IMG/VR virus record: IMGVR_UViG_3300044816_000098
Location: 90,157 to 154,156 of that record
From: a virus
DNA length: 64,000 bases
Strand: one strand, 5' to 3'
In this document: positions 52,301 through 60,893 of the stretch, piece by piece
How the letters are laid out: the number at the start of each line of letters is the position of its first letter
How positions within the stretch are numbered: the stretch's first letter is position 1
Translations under genes and position numbers: made by a program
Notes under the pieces: model-generated
What the model saw: only the letters and a program-made list of their open reading frames with translations
What the model was told of the DNA's origin: nothing
The model's database searches: none

Positions 52301-52902
52301 CGAACATCGTGGCCCAGATCGAGGTCCACGACGTCCAGGTGAGCCTGTCGCAGGACTTCGCCACGGCGGACGTCTTCTACGTCGACAACATCTCGATCTT
52401 CAACGACGCGATCCTGTGGGAGTTCAGCCGCGACAGCGGTCAGACCTGGTGGCCCGCATGGGACATCCGCAACGACCCGCACGGCGCCTTCGTCTTCCCG
52501 GACGGCGACCAGTCGGTACCCGGCGGCGGCAGTCAGTTCGTGTGGAGGGTCACCGGCGCCGCGTCGGACTTGAGCGTGTCCGCACTCCAGGTCCGCTTCT
52601 GGTTCGACTCGCTGATGATGGGCATCCCGTTCAACCGCACGCTCCAGCACGGCGGCCCGAACCTCACGCCGCTGGATCAGTACCCCGATGTGACCGACGA
52701 CCCGATGTTCAAGGCATGGCACGGCGCCATCCCTCAGGACTGGTGGTACATCTACCGCCAGTGGGTCCGCCTGCACGCCGCGACCCCGAGCATCACCCAG
52801 CGCGCCTTCCTGCCGGACACCCTGCCGGTCGGCGTGGACGAGGGATCTCCGGCGGCTCCGTCCTACAGCGTCATGCCCACCTCTCTCGTCCGCCGCATCT
52901 AA
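49324..52902 (+). CDS. large peripheral baseplate protein with beta-sandwich domains (1192 aa)
   Basis: Starts inside the end of the previous gene. Successive beta-rich domains: about 60-250 (FEVSLSIPQAVNRVQFALAH), a concanavalin/LamG-like sandwich around 330-500 (FHGMFQPQFPASSTTPAVFY; FTITFDGNLLVMESPHGRVE), a long middle, two CBM-like segments around 820-1040 (WSSMETSFATWNLLEDSDPN), and a C-terminal domain with Trp-rich DWWYIYRQWVRLHA. It is probably a receptor-side baseplate component that holds the fibres encoded next. No catalytic motif seen. Confidence 0.65.
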   Translation: MTSAPVIPGSLGVPTLSKLYVDGIPLDALNTAVSANQTFVAAQHELTDQAFFSTPMRPNGDSTRDVFEVSLSIPQAVNRVQFALAHFPQRSWLQYFDQATMTWITFTQTNNLTTTMVIEDSIPQVISSGVNDNSHLHPQHFGASHWTPYDFKIRPVIASRFRVVMSRPVSENIPLTNFGNPVDYSLGVRDFNIGYLVASRDDLPNSTRSSDTLTEREAIGTSMDLLGSSVEYVVRENRASDLLTTTGALWKSGPQPIADSVVCLYVDARDSQGAAQVVDRFYLDPLHTGCTANIYYSPDIPDPAVFSAAEVPLSFPLTRPVGATIPQPLPEGILFPTTPSFLDLDNRAVQFNPTKPFQFHGMFQPQFPASSTTPAVFYDDGVLAMSWGPDPTGAAGGVFRATLGSMAATWAGLTFDFNARLVFTITFDGNLLVMESPHGRVESMSGEITPGTQLPDTLRIGGSQTATPETSVPGSVRVLSLMIKQGNPDDDAAKALYWSNPSAYVMTPQFHTEGPHTTDNAILRYDPSQQTPGQSSINPYGFLGGPGVVYENIRWTPIARDYVLKKGFFNFDPTKARFFKFEFSNLSAEPFESDHPVVLTTKVFSGLREATTSPGRATAQSSNNGGSGMSVNTSISSINRFEDQNRLTASGSAAVTPTSLTTYLPTEALRVMDLQGAARMEGLAPYWNFSKFQSGSMMDRFEQSERHYYENVSVIHTKRVAYFVGLRGIRMYRINRQLADDQDQYTELFLDAQDLLYNPTINSWALGDGQISTTSTLAAPVTLTSKPYASFRAIQAVQFASTQSPAKQLLIDPDFDDVSLQYWQPIGDAETVPDPFFNTDVGSLVRVTRGGNPVTWSSMETSFATWNLLEDSDPNPYLPTWDTIEGSTSPTATGGIQSFQSIQPSSIGKLYAAARVIAPATLNAPLVLRLVNGDGTILAEKPMNVLANQITEWFVEYDIGTSSTPAGTHSWDFLETGNTWTTMEALGTWNDVANIVAQIEVHDVQVSLSQDFATADVFYVDNISIFNDAILWEFSRDSGQTWWPAWDIRNDPHGAFVFPDGDQSVPGGGSQFVWRVTGAASDLSVSALQVRFWFDSLMMGIPFNRTLQHGGPNLTPLDQYPDVTDDPMFKAWHGAIPQDWWYIYRQWVRLHAATPSITQRAFLPDTLPVGVDEGSPAAPSYSVMPTSLVRRI

Positions 52903-52911
52903 GGAGTCCCT

Positions 52912-53685
52912 GTGCGCGCTCACTTCACGCGACCGGTCACCGACCAGCAGGGCAACTTGCTGCCGAACGTTCAGGTCTCGATCTACGACCCCGGCACCAC
53001 GGACCCGATCTCGGACACGATCTACTCCACCGACGTCGGCACGAACGTGCTGAGCAACCCCTACGTCAGTAACACCGGGATCATCGACATCTACTTCGAC
53101 GTGCCCCGCCGGGTGCGGATCGGGCTCATCCAGGGGACCCTGCCGGTCCAGTACTACGAGGACGTGGATGTCCTTGCGGCCGGGGCGGACTCCGCGCACA
53201 TCGGCGCCGGGGCCAACTCCCTGGTCATCGGTCACCTTGCCGTGGCGCCCGGGGACAGTGCCACGGCCCTGGGCCCGGGATCCTCCGCCGGAGGCGCTCA
53301 GGGGACCGCTGTGGGCAGCGCGGCCAACGCTCTGGGCAGTCAGTCCGTCGCGGTGGGTGCCGCCGCTGTGCAGGACACCGGGAGCATCGGCATCGGCGAC
53401 GGGGCGGCGGCCGGGGGACCGAACAACATCGCCATCGGCGCGGACGCCACCACGGGGATGGATCAGACCATCGCCATCGGCCACGCGGCGGTGGCGAACT
53501 TCAACCACTCCACGGCCATCGGCGCCGGGGCGACCAACACCGGCCCGAATCAGATCGTGCTCGGCACCGGTGACGACTACGTCGAACTTCCGCCCGGGTC
53601 CGCGCTGGCCCTGACGTCCCCCATCGGCAACCGCTTCAAGATCACGGTCGACGACGACGGAAGCCTGACCACCACGCCCGCGTAG
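52912..53685 (+). CDS. tail fibre A, YadA-like head repeats (257 aa)
   Basis: GTG start after AAGGAGTCCCT. The N-terminal 85 residues (HFTRPVTDQQGNLLPNVQVS and on) form an attachment domain shared with the next two genes. Residues about 95-230 are YadA-type repeats of about 14 residues (AIGADAT, AIGHAAV, AIGAGAT), which build trimeric left-handed beta rolls in adhesins and fibres. It ends soon after a short knob and is the smallest of the three paralogues. Confidence 0.8.
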   Translation: MRAHFTRPVTDQQGNLLPNVQVSIYDPGTTDPISDTIYSTDVGTNVLSNPYVSNTGIIDIYFDVPRRVRIGLIQGTLPVQYYEDVDVLAAGADSAHIGAGANSLVIGHLAVAPGDSATALGPGSSAGGAQGTAVGSAANALGSQSVAVGAAAVQDTGSIGIGDGAAAGGPNNIAIGADATTGMDQTIAIGHAAVANFNHSTAIGAGATNTGPNQIVLGTGDDYVELPPGSALALTSPIGNRFKITVDDDGSLTTTPA

Positions 53686-53725
53686 CGCTGTCACAGCTCC
53701 CGCGAGGACTGTGAAGAGGTGAGGA
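53686..53725 (+). promoter_or_regulatory. bipartite late-element copy 12
   Basis: CGCTGTCA (53686-53693), 20 bases, AAGAGGTGAGGA (53714-53725). It starts at the base after the fibre A stop. TCACAG/CTGTGA can pair across the spacer. This is the last copy found. Confidence 0.6.
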
Positions 53726-53740
53726 CCAAGGAGGACCGAC

Positions 53741-56545
53741 GTGGCACGAGCCCATCTGTTCCGACCGATCACCGATCGTGAAGGCAACCTGCTCTACAAC
53801 GCGACTGTGACCGTTCGTGAGACCAACTACGCGGTGGCCATCGGGCAGCCGCTGTACGCGTCCGCCACGGGGAGCACGGTGCTCGACAACCCCTTCGTGG
53901 CCCCGAACGGGGTGATCGACTTCTGGTTGGACACAGCTCAGCGGGTGTCGATCCTCGTCGAGGCCGAGGGGGAGCAGGCGATCCTGGCCTACCTCGATGC
54001 CTTCCCGGCGCCGGAAGAGGTCGTCTCCTCCACCGCGCCGCTGAAGGTCACCAACGTCCCGACCACCTCGGGTCAGGTCCTGCTCTCCACCGCCACGGCA
54101 GGTGTCGTGCAGTGGGGAGACCCACCCGTCGGTACCGGCCTGACCCCGGTGGTCGTGGCGTCCTCGCAGAGCTTCAACACCGGCGCGGACCCGATCGGCT
54201 GGACCTTCACCGGGTCCAACAGCACCCACTCGTACGACCCGCTGATCCTGCCGCCCGGCACGAACTACCTCTACGCGCTGCACGGCCAGACCACGGCGGC
54301 CAGCGGGGTCCTGACGGTCACCGGACCTACCTTCACCCTCCTGGAGGCCGGGAGCCTGTCCCTGTGGGTCAAGAGCACCGTCCAAACCGGGGACACCTTC
54401 CAGGTCAAGGTCACCAACACCGTGCCGACCACCACGGTGCTGGGGACGATCTCGGAGACCCGGGACTGGGGCTTCTACTCGTACCCGCTGGCGGCGGGCA
54501 CATATACCCCCAAGTTCGTCTACACCGGCACCACACCCTTCACCGGTACGTCACATGACGTCTGGATGACCGGCTACGTGGCCCGCTACGGGGGCAACGT
54601 GCCCTCGCACACCCACGCGGGCGCCGGAGCCTCCTCCGTGGCCCTGGGGACCTCCTCGGTGGCCTCTGCGGCCTTCTCCACCGCCGTGGGCGCGACCGCC
54701 TCTTCGACGGGCAGCAACGCCACCGCCTACGGCTACGGGGCGTCCGCGTCCGGCAACAGCTCGCTGGCCGTCGGCACCGGCGCCATCGCCAACGCGGACT
54801 ACGCCATGGCCGTAGGCGCGGGTGCGGCGGGATCGGGAGCGGCCACCGCCTGGACTGCCGTGGGGTACAACGCCTCGGCGACCGGCCTGGAGTCCGTGGC
54901 GATCGGCAAGAGCGCTCAGGCCACGGCCGACTATGCCACCGCCGTGGGGTCCTCCGCCCAGGTGAACTCCGCCTCGGGTGTGGCCATCGGGCAGAACGCC
55001 CAGGCCCTGGCGGCCTCGGGTGTGGCCCTGGGCGCCGGTGCGGTGGTGGGCGCGACCCACATCAACTCGGTCGCCCTGGGCGCCGGAGCGACCTCCACCG
55101 GCTCGAACCAGATCGTTCTGGGCAACGCGGGCGGGATGACGATCATCCCGGGCTCGTTGCAGAACTACGGCCTGGTCTCGCTGGGGACCCAGGGGTCCCG
55201 AGTCGGCTTCTACGGCTCCACCGGCAACGTCCAGCAGACGGTCAACGGCTCCGACGACGGCAACGTCACCCTGCGGACCCTGACCACGGCCCTGGCCAAC
55301 ATGGGGCTGATCGTCAACAACTCGATCCAGCAACCGGCGCAGTTCCGCAACCCGGTCGGGATCATCGACTACTTCTACCACCAGGATCCGGCGGACGGCA
55401 CGCTGGGCAACGCGGACTTCGACTACCGGCCGTACACCTACGCGCCGCTGGCCTTCTCCTCGAACACCCCGTACCCGGCCGGACCCCAGTGGTCGGTGGG
55501 TACGGACCACAACGCGTACAAGGGCCTGGCCACGGGCCTGGGCGCCATGAAGAACATGTACACGCCGAAGCAGACGTCCGTCTTCGTCACGACCTTCACC
55601 GGCACCGGCAACAAGGTCTGCATCGCCGTGCGGCACACCGGCCAGACGGACAGTTCGGCGGCGGCCGGGTACCTGATCATCGACCAGGCCGCGAACACCA
55701 TCGCCTTCGCGACCAAGGCCGCCGGAGCCCTGTCGAATGTCTACACCGTGGCGGGCGGCAACTCGGTCTCGCTGGCCACCTTGCCGTACACCCTCTTCGA
55801 CGGCCTGGCCCACGGCCACATGATCACGGTGTCCGGCAACTACGTGATGTACGCGGACAGCTTCCAGACGCCCTTCTTCACCCCGGTCTTCTTCTACGAC
55901 CCGGCCCTGAACGCCACGGGCACGTATGTGGGGATCGACGTCAACGCCACCACGACGAAGTTCAACTACCTCGCCTTCCTGCCGCCGCACAGCTTCGACA
56001 ACTTCCGGGTCACCGGCGCTCTGTCGAACGCCCCGACGAGCGAGCCGTGGTGGCCGGTGAACTCCGGTGCGGGTGCAGCGAGCACGGTCTCCGTGGCGGG
56101 CAATCTCCAGATCACCGGGGCCTCCGGCGGATACTCGCTCAACTACATCCTGACGACCAACAACTCGGACCTGAAGGCCGTTCGCACGAAGTGGGGCGCC
56201 GGTACCCCGACCACCGCCATGGGCATGATCCTTTGCTACGTGGACCCCAACAACTACTACTTCTGCAACAACAGTCAGGTCCTGCGGGTGCTGGCCGGGG
56301 TCACCACCACACTGGCCACCTACTCCAGCAACATGGTGGCCACAGACCTGATGCTGGTCACCCATACGGCCGTAGGAGGCATTCAGGTCTCCCGCAACGG
56401 CGTGGTGGTGGCGACCACCTCCGACACTTCTCCAGCCATGCTCGCGAGCAATCGGTTCGGTCTGGGTGTGCGCGGCGTCGGTGTCGCGAACTTCGCGTAC
56501 TTCTGGGTGGCGGACAACTACAACGCCGGGGTGATCTACAAGTGA
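53741..56545 (+). CDS. tail fibre B, YadA-like repeats plus sandwich domains (934 aa)
   Basis: GTG after AAGGAGGACCGAC. It has the same N-terminal attachment domain (RAHLFRPITDREGNLLYNAT), then a beta domain (about 130-280), YadA-type repeats (about 290-455: AVGATASSTGSNATAYGYGA; AIGQNAQALAASGVALGAGA), a trimer-neck-like segment ending ANMGLI, and a C-terminal concanavalin-type region (about 520-934). It probably recognises a cell-surface glycan. It overlaps fibre C by 4 bases. Confidence 0.8.
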   Translation: MARAHLFRPITDREGNLLYNATVTVRETNYAVAIGQPLYASATGSTVLDNPFVAPNGVIDFWLDTAQRVSILVEAEGEQAILAYLDAFPAPEEVVSSTAPLKVTNVPTTSGQVLLSTATAGVVQWGDPPVGTGLTPVVVASSQSFNTGADPIGWTFTGSNSTHSYDPLILPPGTNYLYALHGQTTAASGVLTVTGPTFTLLEAGSLSLWVKSTVQTGDTFQVKVTNTVPTTTVLGTISETRDWGFYSYPLAAGTYTPKFVYTGTTPFTGTSHDVWMTGYVARYGGNVPSHTHAGAGASSVALGTSSVASAAFSTAVGATASSTGSNATAYGYGASASGNSSLAVGTGAIANADYAMAVGAGAAGSGAATAWTAVGYNASATGLESVAIGKSAQATADYATAVGSSAQVNSASGVAIGQNAQALAASGVALGAGAVVGATHINSVALGAGATSTGSNQIVLGNAGGMTIIPGSLQNYGLVSLGTQGSRVGFYGSTGNVQQTVNGSDDGNVTLRTLTTALANMGLIVNNSIQQPAQFRNPVGIIDYFYHQDPADGTLGNADFDYRPYTYAPLAFSSNTPYPAGPQWSVGTDHNAYKGLATGLGAMKNMYTPKQTSVFVTTFTGTGNKVCIAVRHTGQTDSSAAAGYLIIDQAANTIAFATKAAGALSNVYTVAGGNSVSLATLPYTLFDGLAHGHMITVSGNYVMYADSFQTPFFTPVFFYDPALNATGTYVGIDVNATTTKFNYLAFLPPHSFDNFRVTGALSNAPTSEPWWPVNSGAGAASTVSVAGNLQITGASGGYSLNYILTTNNSDLKAVRTKWGAGTPTTAMGMILCYVDPNNYYFCNNSQVLRVLAGVTTTLATYSSNMVATDLMLVTHTAVGGIQVSRNGVVVATTSDTSPAMLASNRFGLGVRGVGVANFAYFWVADNYNAGVIYK

Positions 56546-58935
56546 CGGCACGCTGCCACCTGCATCTTCCGATCACCAACTCCGCCGGGGTGGTGTTTCC
56601 CTACGCCACGCTGGAGTTCTTCGACTTCACCACCGGCGCCCCGAGCACCGAGCCGATCTTCGTCCAGGCCCTCGGCGGCAACGCGGTCTCCACGCCGCTG
56701 TTCTGCGACCCGGCGGTCATCGACGTCTGGACGGACAACCCGGTCCGGTTCAAGATCGTGGCCACAGTGCAGGGCAACGTCCGGATCCAGCTCGATGGCG
56801 TCGACATGCTCCCCGAGCCGACGTCGATGATGCAGGCCCCGGCCCACATGCGGGTCACCGAGCCCCCGAACACCGCGCTGAACACCGAGGTGCTGATGTC
56901 CTCGCTGCCCGGGGAGGCCGCCTTCCGTGTCGCCAACCCGCTGGCCACGCACCAGCATGAAGGTGACTCAGTAGGTTCGGTGGTCCTCACCGGCGAGGAC
57001 GCGACCGACTTCAACCCGTATCAGTCGTGGCTCGGCTACCACGCGGGGGAGAACGTCTCGGCATACTCGCCCGCTTCCTCGGCACTGGGTCCGCACGCGG
57101 ACGTCCAGGGCGCCAACGCGACCATCGTGGGCATCGGCCAGATCATCACGCAGACGTCCAGTGGCCTGGCCGGGGACATGGCCACCGTGCTCTCCAGCGA
57201 GGACGGGACGGCTGCCCAGGGGTCCACCACCATCGGCGCAGCCAACATCACCGCCCAGGGCCGCAACGTCACCGTGGTGGGCTCCCTGAACGGGACCTCC
57301 TCGCCCGGTTCGACTCCTGACGGCACGGTCGTGGTGGGCCAGGGCAGCGTCCTGGGGGCCGCTGGAGCGGTGAAGATCGGGCCGAACCATCCGGCCTCCA
57401 CGGCGGGCGCGAACAACGTCTCGATCGGCAACGCCAACGTCGCCCAGAGCAACGGTCTGCCGTGGGCCGGGGCCCAGAACCCGATGGCCATGGGGACCAA
57501 CACCACGCTGGCCGGAGACCCCTCCACGGCGCTCTCCTCGGACGACTGGTTCGGTGGAGTGGGTCCGCTGGCCCTGGGGGTCAACAGCACCGCCTTCAGC
57601 CCCTCCCTGGGCACCCTGTCCGGCGCCGCCGCTACCCAGATGCTGCTGGCCGTGGCCGGGGACGTGGTGGTCAATGGACAGAGGACCTACCTGGGGACCA
57701 CCACCACGCTGGGCTTCTACGGGACGGTCGGCATCGTCCGGCCGAAGATCCCGTACGACGCGGGAGACGTGGTCAACACCCAGGTCACCTCGCTGTGCCA
57801 GGCCCTGGCCAAGATCGGGCTGATCTACACCAACGACGTACCGGTGCTGTCCGAGTCCGGGACCCACACGGACGGCGCCGCGCTGGAGTTCGCCGAGACC
57901 GGCCAGGCGTTGCAGTGGAAGCTTCCCGTGGCCTCTCCGGCCTACCGGGCAACCAATCCCTTCACGATCGCCTCCAACAAGGTGGTGCTGAACGCGGCCA
58001 ACGGCCCGTTCCCGACCCGGGGCGTGAGCGCGCTCTACTCCGGGAGCCTGCCGGACGTGAGCGTGAAGGGCCGGTTCACCTACAACCCGACCGGCACGAA
58101 CCTGTGCACGAATGGCGAGTTCGGGACGGACACCTCCGGCTGGGCCGGGTACGACTCCGGCGCCACGATTGCCAGGGACACCACGAAGGCGAAATACGGA
58201 CTCGCCTCTCTGAAGATCACCCCCGGTGGATCGAATGTCGCGGTACGAGCGGCATTCACCCTGAACGGCCAGACGACTGGTGCACAATTCAACTTCTCGG
58301 CCTACGTGATGCCGACGAGCAGTCGGAATGTGCGGATCAGTATCGACGGGTTCACCGCTGGGAACGTCTTTTCGAGCACCATCGGATCAACCAACATCGT
58401 TCTGACTCCGAACGTATGGACCCGCATTTCGGTATCCGGCACTGTGCTGGCCGGGGCCCCCAACCTCCGCTTCGTCGTGGGCTATCAGGACGCCACCAAC
58501 GTGCCCGTGGGGGAGACCCTGAACGTGGACGCGGCCCAGATCGTCTCCGGGGTCACCCTGATGCCGTACGTGGACGCGGGCGGGTACCACCCGGACGATC
58601 TCCACACCGGACTGATGTTCCGGACCTACAACGCGCAGTCCGTGGTGCTGGGTCTGACGCAGGCCGTGGTGACCGGATATGTGGTCGGACGCACCTCCGT
58701 GTATTCGATGACGGACAACACGATCGGCTCAACTGTGGCGACCTTGAGCGCACAGCCTGCGACGGGGGATCTGTTGCAGGCAGACTGCAATGGGACGAGC
58801 GTGACGATCCGCAAGAACGGAACTTCGGTAGCTACTTTCACGGACAGCACCCTGAACACCCGTGTGAAGCACGGATTCAAGGTCTGCCCGAGCACTTCTG
58901 CCTACGCATTCCAGGTCTACCCCTTCGGGTTCTAG
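56542..58935 (+). CDS. tail fibre C, YadA-like repeats plus carbohydrate-binding-like domain (797 aa)
   Basis: GTG overlapping the fibre B stop. It has the N-terminal attachment domain (TARCHLHLPITNSAGVVFPY), YadA-like segments (about 160-380: ALGPHADVQGANATIVGIGQ), the same FYG ... LAKIGLI neck as fibre B, and a C-terminal CBM4/9-like sandwich (LCTNGEFGTDTSGWAGYDSG through VGETLNVDAAQIVSG). It is followed by a different, AT-rich promoter region, marking the end of the structural module. Confidence 0.8.
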   Translation: MTARCHLHLPITNSAGVVFPYATLEFFDFTTGAPSTEPIFVQALGGNAVSTPLFCDPAVIDVWTDNPVRFKIVATVQGNVRIQLDGVDMLPEPTSMMQAPAHMRVTEPPNTALNTEVLMSSLPGEAAFRVANPLATHQHEGDSVGSVVLTGEDATDFNPYQSWLGYHAGENVSAYSPASSALGPHADVQGANATIVGIGQIITQTSSGLAGDMATVLSSEDGTAAQGSTTIGAANITAQGRNVTVVGSLNGTSSPGSTPDGTVVVGQGSVLGAAGAVKIGPNHPASTAGANNVSIGNANVAQSNGLPWAGAQNPMAMGTNTTLAGDPSTALSSDDWFGGVGPLALGVNSTAFSPSLGTLSGAAATQMLLAVAGDVVVNGQRTYLGTTTTLGFYGTVGIVRPKIPYDAGDVVNTQVTSLCQALAKIGLIYTNDVPVLSESGTHTDGAALEFAETGQALQWKLPVASPAYRATNPFTIASNKVVLNAANGPFPTRGVSALYSGSLPDVSVKGRFTYNPTGTNLCTNGEFGTDTSGWAGYDSGATIARDTTKAKYGLASLKITPGGSNVAVRAAFTLNGQTTGAQFNFSAYVMPTSSRNVRISIDGFTAGNVFSSTIGSTNIVLTPNVWTRISVSGTVLAGAPNLRFVVGYQDATNVPVGETLNVDAAQIVSGVTLMPYVDAGGYHPDDLHTGLMFRTYNAQSVVLGLTQAVVTGYVVGRTSVYSMTDNTIGSTVATLSAQPATGDLLQADCNGTSVTIRKNGTSVATFTDSTLNTRVKHGFKVCPSTSAYAFQVYPFGF

Positions 58936-58937
58936 AT

Positions 58938-58993
58938 CGCGTAGACGACACATCGTTCCTCTGGCTAATATTCTCTTAGCAACAATTCCTGGA
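58938..58993 (+). promoter_or_regulatory. probable sigma70-type promoter upstream of the helicase unit
   Basis: This is an AT-rich patch with a good -10, TAATAT (58966-58971), and a weak -35 around 58943-58948. It differs clearly from the bipartite elements used in the structural genes and may serve earlier expression of the downstream genes. Confidence 0.45.
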
Positions 58994-59010
58994 GAACCCC
59001 GGAGGACGCC

Positions 59011-59301
59011 GTGAGTAGCGTCGATGTTCTGGCCGCGCAGATGGTCATGCGTGCTCGCCAGGTCGAACGCGCCCTGCACGACCCCGGTCCGTGGATGGTG
59101 CGCGCAGACGGACAGGACTACCCGACCCGCAAGGTCATCGGTGAGGACCACGTCACTTTCTTCTCGCTCGTCGACCTTCCGTGGCCCGGCGTCGCGGAAC
59201 TGGTCTGCAACGACGACACGATCTCCGTGTGCCACCTGGACGATTCCGGTTGGATCCAGGTCGCCTGGGAGTTCCTCGTCGAAGAGCCGGTATCCGCATG
59301 A
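59011..59301 (+). CDS. hypothetical protein (96 aa)
   Basis: GTG after CGGAGGACGCC. A small acidic protein with a helix (VDVLAAQMVMRARQVERALH) and a beta sheet (VTFFSLVDLPWPGVAELVCN; ISVCHLDDSGWIQVAWEF). It overlaps the helicase gene by 4 bases and is probably its partner or an accessory. No family recognised. Confidence 0.7.
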   Translation: MSSVDVLAAQMVMRARQVERALHDPGPWMVRADGQDYPTRKVIGEDHVTFFSLVDLPWPGVAELVCNDDTISVCHLDDSGWIQVAWEFLVEEPVSA

Positions 59302-60869
59302 CCGCACCCACGATCGAGAAGCCCCCTCCCGCCGGATGGCCGGAGGGGGCGCTCTACTACAGCCCGAAGGGTTTGTACGGGTTCCAGGCCGACGACATCG
59401 CCCGAGCCCTCGTCCTGCGCGCTGAGGGCCGTCCGCATGCCCTGTTCTCCTGGGGCACCGGTCTGGGGAAGTCGCACGGCCTGATGGCCACCAGCGCCTT
59501 CACGATCGAGGACCAAGCGGCAGACGTCGTGTTGCTGATCTGTGAGAAGGTCAAGCTCCAGGAATGGCTGGCGGACTTCCAGCAGTTCACCCGGTTCGAT
59601 ACCCGGATTCACCACGGTCCGAGCAGGAAGGGCAAGCTCGCCAAGCTCGGGTTCCCGCAGGTCCTGATCAGCACGTATGAGACCTTTGCTACCGATCTGG
59701 CCGTCTTTGAGGCGAATAAGAACGACCGAGGCAAGCATGCCGTCCACGGATGGCTCATGGGAGAGTTGATCAATTCCGGCCTCAAGCCGATGGTCATCTT
59801 CGACGAGTCGGACAAGCTCTCGAACCGTAAGAGTCGTCTGTACAAGTCGTGGGATCACGTTCTGCGTAACTTGCGTAAGAAGTACCCGAAAATGCCGGTT
59901 TACATGGCTTCTGCGACCCCGATCCGCCGAGACCTGGAGGGGGCGTACAACCAGCTCCGGTTGATGGCCCCGGGCAGCATGCCGCTGGTCGGCGAGTTCG
60001 AGAAGTACTTCTTGCGCGGTCGGGACATCTATGGCCGTCCCCAGTACTTCGACCACCGGATCCCCGAGTTCGTGGCCATGGCCGCACCGCTCCTGCTGAC
60101 CAAAAGCAAAGAGGACAAGGACGTCGTCGACCAGTTCCCGAAGCTCACCGAGGAGAGCTTGTGGGTCGACATGGAAGGCGCTCAGAAGGAGCTGTACGAC
60201 TTCGTCGCGGATCTGGACGTACCTGGCCAACTGACCGCCCTGCGGCAGATCTGCGCCCACCCGGCGGCACTCATCCACTCGGCTCTGTATGGGGAGAGCA
60301 AGCTCGCCAAGACGCTCTACGCCGAACTGGGTCCGGACTACCTGCGGTCGATCCCCTCCGCGAAGACCGAGCGACTCGTGGACTATGTCCGGCCGATCGT
60401 GCTCAACGAGCGAGCCAAGGTGGTCACCTTCTCCTTCTACGGCCCGAGCGTGTTGCCCCTGCTCAAGGCCACGCTGGAGGCCAAGGGGGTTCAGGTCTGG
60501 GTCCACGACGAGGACCACGGTATCCAGGCGTTCCGTACCTCGAAAGAGCCCGGCGTCCTGCTGTGCTCCGATGCGGCCAGCCGAGGGATCAACCTTCCCG
60601 AGGCCGAACACCTGATCGAGTACGACATAGCGGGCACCTACGGGACCCGGACCCAGCGGATCAACCGGGCCAGCCGGATCGGTCAGGGCGGGCCCACGCT
60701 GACGGTCCGGACCATGCTGATCCGCAAGTCAGTCGAGGTCAGCCTGTTGTACGGGATGCTGCGGGGTCACGCGCAGTCGGACGCCCTGCTGGGGGTCGGG
60801 GTCACAGGGGACGAGTTCCTCACTGCCGCCATGCGCCGCCGGATCCTGACCGAGGGCATGCACGACTGA
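59298..60869 (+). CDS. SNF2/DEAD-like superfamily 2 helicase
   Basis: 523 residues; ATG overlapping the previous stop. RecA-like domain 1: FQADDIARAL (Q-type region), GTGLGKS (53-59, Walker A), DESD (169-172, motif II) and SATPIRRD (205 on, motif III). Domain 2: VVTFSFYGPSVLPLL, VLLCSDAASRGINLPEA and QRINRASRIGQ (453 on, motif VI), the last being SNF2-like. It is an ATP-driven DNA translocase, probably in replication, recombination or DNA remodelling. A terminator hairpin overlaps its stop codon. Confidence 0.85.
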   Translation: MTAPTIEKPPPAGWPEGALYYSPKGLYGFQADDIARALVLRAEGRPHALFSWGTGLGKSHGLMATSAFTIEDQAADVVLLICEKVKLQEWLADFQQFTRFDTRIHHGPSRKGKLAKLGFPQVLISTYETFATDLAVFEANKNDRGKHAVHGWLMGELINSGLKPMVIFDESDKLSNRKSRLYKSWDHVLRNLRKKYPKMPVYMASATPIRRDLEGAYNQLRLMAPGSMPLVGEFEKYFLRGRDIYGRPQYFDHRIPEFVAMAAPLLLTKSKEDKDVVDQFPKLTEESLWVDMEGAQKELYDFVADLDVPGQLTALRQICAHPAALIHSALYGESKLAKTLYAELGPDYLRSIPSAKTERLVDYVRPIVLNERAKVVTFSFYGPSVLPLLKATLEAKGVQVWVHDEDHGIQAFRTSKEPGVLLCSDAASRGINLPEAEHLIEYDIAGTYGTRTQRINRASRIGQGGPTLTVRTMLIRKSVEVSLLYGMLRGHAQSDALLGVGVTGDEFLTAAMRRRILTEGMHD

Positions 60870-60893
60870 GGGGCCCTCCGAAGAGGGCCCCTC
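60868..60893 (+). terminator. terminator hairpin after the SNF2-like helicase
   Basis: GAGGGGCCCTC, CGAA tetraloop, GAGGGCCCCTC: an 11-bp perfect stem that includes part of the stop codon. It is also the first hairpin of the repeat array that follows. Confidence 0.75.
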
